From contig CALUFR010000123.1 in assembly GCA_944319875.1 (NCBI GenBank), positions 1-50,210 of the forward strand: a stretch of 50,210 nucleotides of DNA, read 5' to 3'. Made by a program: the position numbers and the translations under genes. Under the pieces are notes generated by a model that was not told the DNA's origin, searched no databases, and saw only the letters and a list, made by a program, of their open reading frames with translations. This DNA is from an uncultured Bacteroides sp. Lineage in GTDB: Bacteria > Bacteroidota > Bacteroidia > Bacteroidales > Bacteroidaceae. The number at the start of each line of letters is the position of its first letter. The stretch's first letter is position 1. Positions 46,563 to 50,210 of the stretch are shown here, piece after piece.

Positions 46563-47284
46563 CAAAAGTAGAAGCGATAAAGCAAGTCATGTTAGAGCTT
46601 GGTGGCACAGCTACGCTGAATGACATATATGAAAATATTGAGAAATATTATCCGACGGCAAAAGTTTCTAAGGAATGGCAAGCCGGAATAAGAGGTGTTC
46701 TATATCGTGAACTAAATCATCAAAAAATGTTTAAAAAAATCGGTTTGAGTATTTATGCTCTTGCTGATTATGTGGTAGAACCCAAACCCAAATCAACAGA
46801 TAAGATGCGTATGCATTCTTTTATTGAAGGTATCTGCCTAGAGATTGGAAATTACAATAATTATGAAACATATACAGCAGATCCTTCCGCTTTTTATCGT
46901 GACGAGATTTATTTGAATCAAGTTGCTACGCTTTCGCAAGTCCCGAGTTTTACTTACGAGGAAGTCATTAAGGAGGTGAAGTGGATAGATGTTATATGGT
47001 TCAATAAAAAAGGCTTGTTATATCCTCAAAAAGTATTCGAAATTGTTGATAGCATAGGTACTCTAAATGGTGCTTTCAATAGGAGCCTGCAATTAAATCA
47101 ATTTAAAACGAAGTTTTATATTGTAGCCCCAGAGCAACATAGAGAAAAATTTAATCAAGCTATTAGTCGATATCCATATAATTCATGTGATAGCTGTTTC
47201 TCTTTTATTAACTATGAAGAAATACAGGAATATTATGAGAGTATAGTTAAATCAAGAAAATTAGAAAGTAAGATATTTGCATAA
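46559..47284 (+). CDS. Winged-helix plus nuclease-like protein coupled to the TdeIII-type gene
   Basis: A 241-residue protein. Residues about 1-72 look like a winged helix (VEAIKQVMLELGGTATLNDIYENIEKYYP then RGVLYRELNHQKMFKKIGLSIYAL, in pieces), resembling HARE-HTH modules seen on restriction proteins. The second half has WIDVIWFNKKGLLYPQKVFEIVDS (D144, E161) and TKFYIVAPEQHREKF, a layout like PD-(D/E)XK-fold domains, although the final motif residue is not the usual E or K. Its start overlaps the endonuclease stop (ATGA). It could be a second nuclease, a specificity partner or a controller. I do not recognise a named family. Confidence 0.68.
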   Translation: MTKVEAIKQVMLELGGTATLNDIYENIEKYYPTAKVSKEWQAGIRGVLYRELNHQKMFKKIGLSIYALADYVVEPKPKSTDKMRMHSFIEGICLEIGNYNNYETYTADPSAFYRDEIYLNQVATLSQVPSFTYEEVIKEVKWIDVIWFNKKGLLYPQKVFEIVDSIGTLNGAFNRSLQLNQFKTKFYIVAPEQHREKFNQAISRYPYNSCDSCFSFINYEEIQEYYESIVKSRKLESKIFA

Positions 47285-47313
47285 TAAAGTACGTATAAAT
47301 GGAGGTATAAACT

Positions 47314-47658
47314 ATGAAGAAACTATTAATGTTATTGTTTGCTAGTATTTTGTTCTCCTCTTTTGCATTGAGAACTCAAGAAGAACATGATGTTGTAGCT
47401 ATTTATGAGAAAATCGATTTAGACTACGGAACATTAGATGATGATGGCGAAGAAATATCTTTTATATTAGTCAAAACTAAAATAGATAAAGGAGAATATA
47501 AAGTCGAGATAGGAGATAAATTAAATTCGTACGTTTATAATCTTAGGGGGACTAATCTCTATATAAAGTTTCGTTATAGTCCTTATCTATATAAATTTGA
47601 TGAGGGTGTGCTTGTATGGTCGGGTTATGGTTCTGGTACATTTTATAAATTAGATTAA
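47314..47658 (+). CDS. Small exported protein, unknown function
   Basis: A 114-residue protein with a signal peptide (about 1-18, ILFSSFA then LRTQ). The mature part is acidic and beta-rich (EEISFILVKTKIDKGEYKVEIGDK, in pieces, and a Tyr-rich end). No lipobox is seen. It starts 29 bp after the nuclease-like gene with AGGAGG-like GGAGG upstream (about 47299-47303), which is an unusually good ribosome site for Bacteroides. It is A+T-rich like its neighbours. Family not recognised. Confidence 0.65.
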   Translation: MKKLLMLLFASILFSSFALRTQEEHDVVAIYEKIDLDYGTLDDDGEEISFILVKTKIDKGEYKVEIGDKLNSYVYNLRGTNLYIKFRYSPYLYKFDEGVLVWSGYGSGTFYKLD

Positions 47659-47787
47659 GGGACGATGAAGTATTTTACTAAAAGTGATATAGCTTTGTTT
47701 TGTAAATTAGAGAATGATATTTGACAAGATTTTTAGAGTAAAATGGAACTAACTTAGCTGTTTAGAGAAGTTTCGTGTATAATAAAT

Positions 47788-47848
47788 AAAATCACCCGCT
47801 CCCTTTCTGTTTGACTTACGTTTGAGCCCTAAGGAAGCGGATGATTTT
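47788..47848. terminator. Hairpin terminator between convergent genes
   Basis: AAAATCACCCGCTCCC (47788-47803) pairs with GGAAGCGGATGATTTT (47833-47848) with two or three mismatches. Its A/T-rich ends give U-runs in both directions between the small exported protein gene and the phosphatase-family gene. Confidence 0.7.
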
Positions 47849-47852
47849 ATGT

Positions 47853-48632
47853 TCACTCCCCACAGCCCACCACCACCTTCACCGGCCGGTGGTCGGACTC
47901 GAGAGGGGCGTCAATCACCTCGGCATGGGTGAGGCGCACCTCTTGAGAGCCTTGCCGGAGGACGGCGATGTAGTCGATGGTCGTCCGGGGCGTGTCGGCG
48001 GGGTAGGTGTGCGCTTCCGGCGGGGTGAGGATGTCAAAGGTTTTCTTCATCTCCGTCAGGAAAGGGGAGTCGGGCGTGTCGTTCCAGTCGCCCGCAAGGA
48101 AGACGGGCTTCTGATAGCCCTCCAGGGCGCGGACGAGGATGCCGACGGAGGCCAGACGGTCCTTCTCGGTGAGCGAGAGGTGCGTGCAGGCATAGACGTA
48201 GTGCGGAAATTCGACTACGAGCAGCGCGCGCCTCTCTTCTTCACCGGGCAGGGGATGGCGCTTCACGCCGACCGGCTTCTCCGAGCAGAGCATGCCGATG
48301 CCGTAGGTGCCTCCGCCGTAGTCGATGGCGGAGGCGTAGACGGGATGCATGCCGGTCAGCCGGCCAAGCTCCTCGATGACAAAAAGGCCTTTGCTGCGCT
48401 TCGTGACGCTGTCCACTTCCTGGATGGCGACGACGTCGGCGTCCAGCCGCCTGATGGCATTGGCGACACGTTCGAGGGAAATGGTGTCGTCCATGCCCTT
48501 GCCGTTACGGATGTTATAACCGGCCAGCGTCCATTCGGCGGAAGCGGCTTTCTTTCCTTGTCCGCAACCGGCCGGGAAAAGGAGTAGGGATAGCAGAGAA
48601 AGTGTACAGAGGAGGATGCTTGCGTGTCTCAT
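47853..48632 (-). CDS. Endonuclease/exonuclease/phosphatase-family lipoprotein
   Basis: A 259-residue protein with a lipoprotein signal (LLSLLLFPAGC, lipidated Cys about 22). The catalytic domain has YNIRNGKG, VAIQEVDS (metal Glu), THLSLTEKDR, GDWNDTPDS, TIDYIAV and SDHRPV (catalytic His), the complete DNase I-like set. Members cleave phosphodiesters in nucleic acids, inositol phosphates or sphingomyelin; the substrate here is unknown. I start at ATG 48632 (MRHASILL), because upstream residues have no signal and cross an inverted repeat. A membrane-attached, outward-facing location is likely. Confidence 0.9.
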   Translation of the reverse strand: MRHASILLCTLSLLSLLLFPAGCGQGKKAASAEWTLAGYNIRNGKGMDDTISLERVANAIRRLDADVVAIQEVDSVTKRSKGLFVIEELGRLTGMHPVYASAIDYGGGTYGIGMLCSEKPVGVKRHPLPGEEERRALLVVEFPHYVYACTHLSLTEKDRLASVGILVRALEGYQKPVFLAGDWNDTPDSPFLTEMKKTFDILTPPEAHTYPADTPRTTIDYIAVLRQGSQEVRLTHAEVIDAPLESDHRPVKVVVGCGE

Positions 48633-48684
48633 GATTTCATGGGGTTTATCGGTTTTTAAGAAAGGTCGAGGAGGCGTTTTATTA

Positions 48685-48746
48685 CAAGCACGGATTACAC
48701 GAAACGGACGGTTTTTTATCCGTGTTTTTCGCATAATCCGCGCCTG
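48685..48746. repeat. Extragenic inverted repeat related to the one at 10981
   Basis: CAAGCACGGATTACACGAAA (48685-48704) is an imperfect inverted match to the arm at 48727-48746 (ending CCGCGCCTG). The arms share CxxGCxCGGATT with the palindrome at 10981-11054. It lies between uxaC (stop 48772) and the phosphatase-family gene, and may end the uxaC transcript. Confidence 0.65.
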
Positions 48747-48771
48747 AAAAAAGCACCGGCCGGTCCTTGTA

Positions 48772-50178
48772 TCAGAACCGGAAGTAGTTCTTCGCGTTGT
48801 TGTAGCAGATGTCCTCAATCATCTGGTTGATGCGCGGCATTTCGCTCACGGGCAGTTCGCCGTTTTCTACATCGCGACCCACGAGGTTGCACAACGTGCG
48901 GCGGAAATATTCGTGGCGCGGGTAGGAGAGGAACGAGCGCGAGTCGGTGAGCATGCCTACGAAGCGGCTCAGCAAGCCCAGCAGGGAGAGGGCGTTCATC
49001 TGCTTCTCCATGCCGTCTTTCTGGTCGAGGAACCACCAGCCCGATCCGAACTGGATCTTGCCCGGATAGGAGCCGTCCTGGAAGTTGCCCAGCATGGTGG
49101 CGATGACTTCGTTGGCGCAGGGGTTGAGGTTGTAGAGGATGGTCTTGGTGAGCTTGCCCTCGGTGTTCAGGCGGTCGAGGAACTTGGCCATCTGCTTGGC
49201 GGTGGTGAACTCGCCGATGGAGTCGAAGCCCGTGTCGGGGCCCAGGAGCTTGAACATCTTGGTGTTGTTGTTGCGGATGGCTCCGTAGTGGTATTGTTGC
49301 GCCCAGCCTTTCTCCCAATCCATCTCGGCGAAGATGACGAGCATGGCCGACTTGAATTTCCGGATTTCTTCCTGCGTCAGCTCCTTGCCGCCATATACCT
49401 TATTAAATATAGCGCTGATTTCGGCGTCGGTATAGTCTTCGGCGTAGAATTCCTCGATGCCGTGATCGGAGAGGCGGCATCCTTGTTCGGCGAAGAAATC
49501 ATGACGCTTCCGCAAAGCTTCGACCATGTCTTCGAAGCCCGATATGGTGACGCCGCTCACCTCGGCCAGTTTCTCCACATAGGCGCGGAAGTCGGCGGGT
49601 GCTTCAACGGCCATGGCCTTGTCCGGACGCCAGGCGGGGAGCATCTTGATTTCGAAGCCGCTCTCGCGGGTCTTGATGTGATATTCCAGGGAGTCTACGG
49701 GGTCGTCCGTGGTGCAGACGGTCTCCACGTGATAGCGGCGCATCATGCCGCGGGCGGAGTATTCGGGTTGCTTCAGCTTCTCGTTGCACTCATCGTAAAT
49801 CTCGCGGGCGGTGTCGGGATTGAGCACTTTCGTGATGCCGAAGGCGGTCTTCAGTTCGAGGTGCGTCCAGTGGTAGAGAGGGTTTCGCATGGTGTAGGGG
49901 ACGGTCTCGGCCCACTTCTGGAACTTCTCCCAGTCGCTGGTGTCACGGCCGGTGATGTAGCGTTCGTCCACGCCGTTGGTGCGCATGGCGCGCCATTTGT
50001 AGTGGTCGCCTCCGAGCCAGATTTCGGTCAGTGACTTGAACTGGTAGTCGTCGGCCACCATCTGGGGAATGAGGTGGCAATGGTAGTCGATAATCGGCAT
50101 CTTGGCCGCGTGTTCGTGATAGAGCTTCTGTGCGGTTTCGGTCTGCAACAGGAAGTTTTCATCCATAAAATTTTTCAT
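48772..50178 (-). CDS. uxaC: Glucuronate (uronate) isomerase
   Basis: A 468-residue enzyme that converts D-glucuronate to D-fructuronate and D-galacturonate to D-tagaturonate, the entry step of uronic acid use. The N-terminus has the metal-site motif IIDYHCHL (His-x-His) and then WLGGDHYKWRAMRTNGV. CTTDDPVDSLEYH, GSGWWFLDQKDGMEKQ and LTDSRSFLSYPRHEYFRR are typical of UxaC (given in pieces). Length equals the family's. Start at ATG 50178. The partner genes uxuA and uxuB are not in the window and may lie upstream. Confidence 0.96.
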   Translation of the reverse strand: MKNFMDENFLLQTETAQKLYHEHAAKMPIIDYHCHLIPQMVADDYQFKSLTEIWLGGDHYKWRAMRTNGVDERYITGRDTSDWEKFQKWAETVPYTMRNPLYHWTHLELKTAFGITKVLNPDTAREIYDECNEKLKQPEYSARGMMRRYHVETVCTTDDPVDSLEYHIKTRESGFEIKMLPAWRPDKAMAVEAPADFRAYVEKLAEVSGVTISGFEDMVEALRKRHDFFAEQGCRLSDHGIEEFYAEDYTDAEISAIFNKVYGGKELTQEEIRKFKSAMLVIFAEMDWEKGWAQQYHYGAIRNNNTKMFKLLGPDTGFDSIGEFTTAKQMAKFLDRLNTEGKLTKTILYNLNPCANEVIATMLGNFQDGSYPGKIQFGSGWWFLDQKDGMEKQMNALSLLGLLSRFVGMLTDSRSFLSYPRHEYFRRTLCNLVGRDVENGELPVSEMPRINQMIEDICYNNAKNYFRF

Positions 50179-50210
50179 AACGTATGTGTTTTAAGTATCT
50201 AAAAATGTTA

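Noticed and set aside
1-50210. tRNA, rRNA or known riboswitch genes
   Set aside because: By eye no cloverleaf, rRNA segment or recognised riboswitch core was found. A covariance-model scan would be needed to exclude them.

Overview
The window looks like a chromosomal segment of a gut Bacteroides or a close relative. The evidence is a serine palmitoyltransferase closely resembling the B. thetaiotaomicron enzyme as I remember it, a FimB/Mfa2-like lipoprotein, an HU-CCDC81/SPOR membrane protein, and many start regions preceded by the Bacteroides -7 element TAnnTTTG, sometimes with a TTTG -33 element 19-21 bp upstream. No rRNA, tRNA, CRISPR array or complete insertion sequence was seen.

1-9.1 kb: an A+T-rich, all-plus-strand block that enters from outside the window. 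It has three von Willebrand A (TerY/YegL-like) proteins (the first cut by the window edge, the third with a Cys-rich TerY-C zinc domain), a PP2C phosphatase, and an atypical Ser/Thr kinase with a zinc ribbon. These are followed by a small membrane protein, an SPFH/prohibitin protein, a 57-residue basic protein and a PMCA-type Ca2+ ATPase. The first five genes match the TerY-P (yegI/yegK/yegL-like) phosphosignalling triad. Its linkage to a membrane scaffold and a calcium pump is the best candidate here for a little-described system.

9.1-20.6 kb: mostly housekeeping and metabolism. Genes are type I L-asparaginase, a DUF308 membrane protein, alanine dehydrogenase, a sugar-isomerase-fold protein divergent from an aminotransferase plus LolC/E-like permease pair, a DUF4160/DUF2442 pair, a Cys-rich Spy-like exported protein, a MATE exporter whose leader may hold an attenuator, and a fimbrial-type lipoprotein. 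21.1-21.9 kb holds a C-terminally truncated RhuM-family gene.

21.9-34.5 kb: serine palmitoyltransferase divergent from a lipid kinase (sphingolipid/phospholipid metabolism), aspS-gtrA, the agmatine-to-putrescine operon (DUF2148-aguA-aguB) divergent from an SLC13 permease with RCK_C domains, Nif3-like and zinc-ribbon coiled-coil proteins, then an HU/SPOR and FHA pair.

34.7-44.4 kb: a Wzi-like outer-membrane protein, a DEAD-box helicase, a thioredoxin-fold protein without a CXXC motif behind a structured leader, tgt plus an LptF/G permease, lon (its 3' end runs into an extragenic palindrome), and a TrmN6-like methyltransferase.

44.4-47.7 kb: a second A+T-rich accessory patch with an N-terminally short AraC regulator, a TdeIII-type restriction endonuclease translationally coupled to a winged-helix/nuclease-like protein with no methyltransferase in view, and a small exported protein. 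47.8-50.2 kb: an endonuclease/exonuclease/phosphatase lipoprotein and glucuronate isomerase (uxaC).

Three intergenic regions (17.1, 36.2 and 45.4 kb) carry short degenerate direct repeats with a ~22-bp period, each with its own consensus. Several gaps also carry long palindromes. All functions are inferred from motifs and memory of families; no searches were run.
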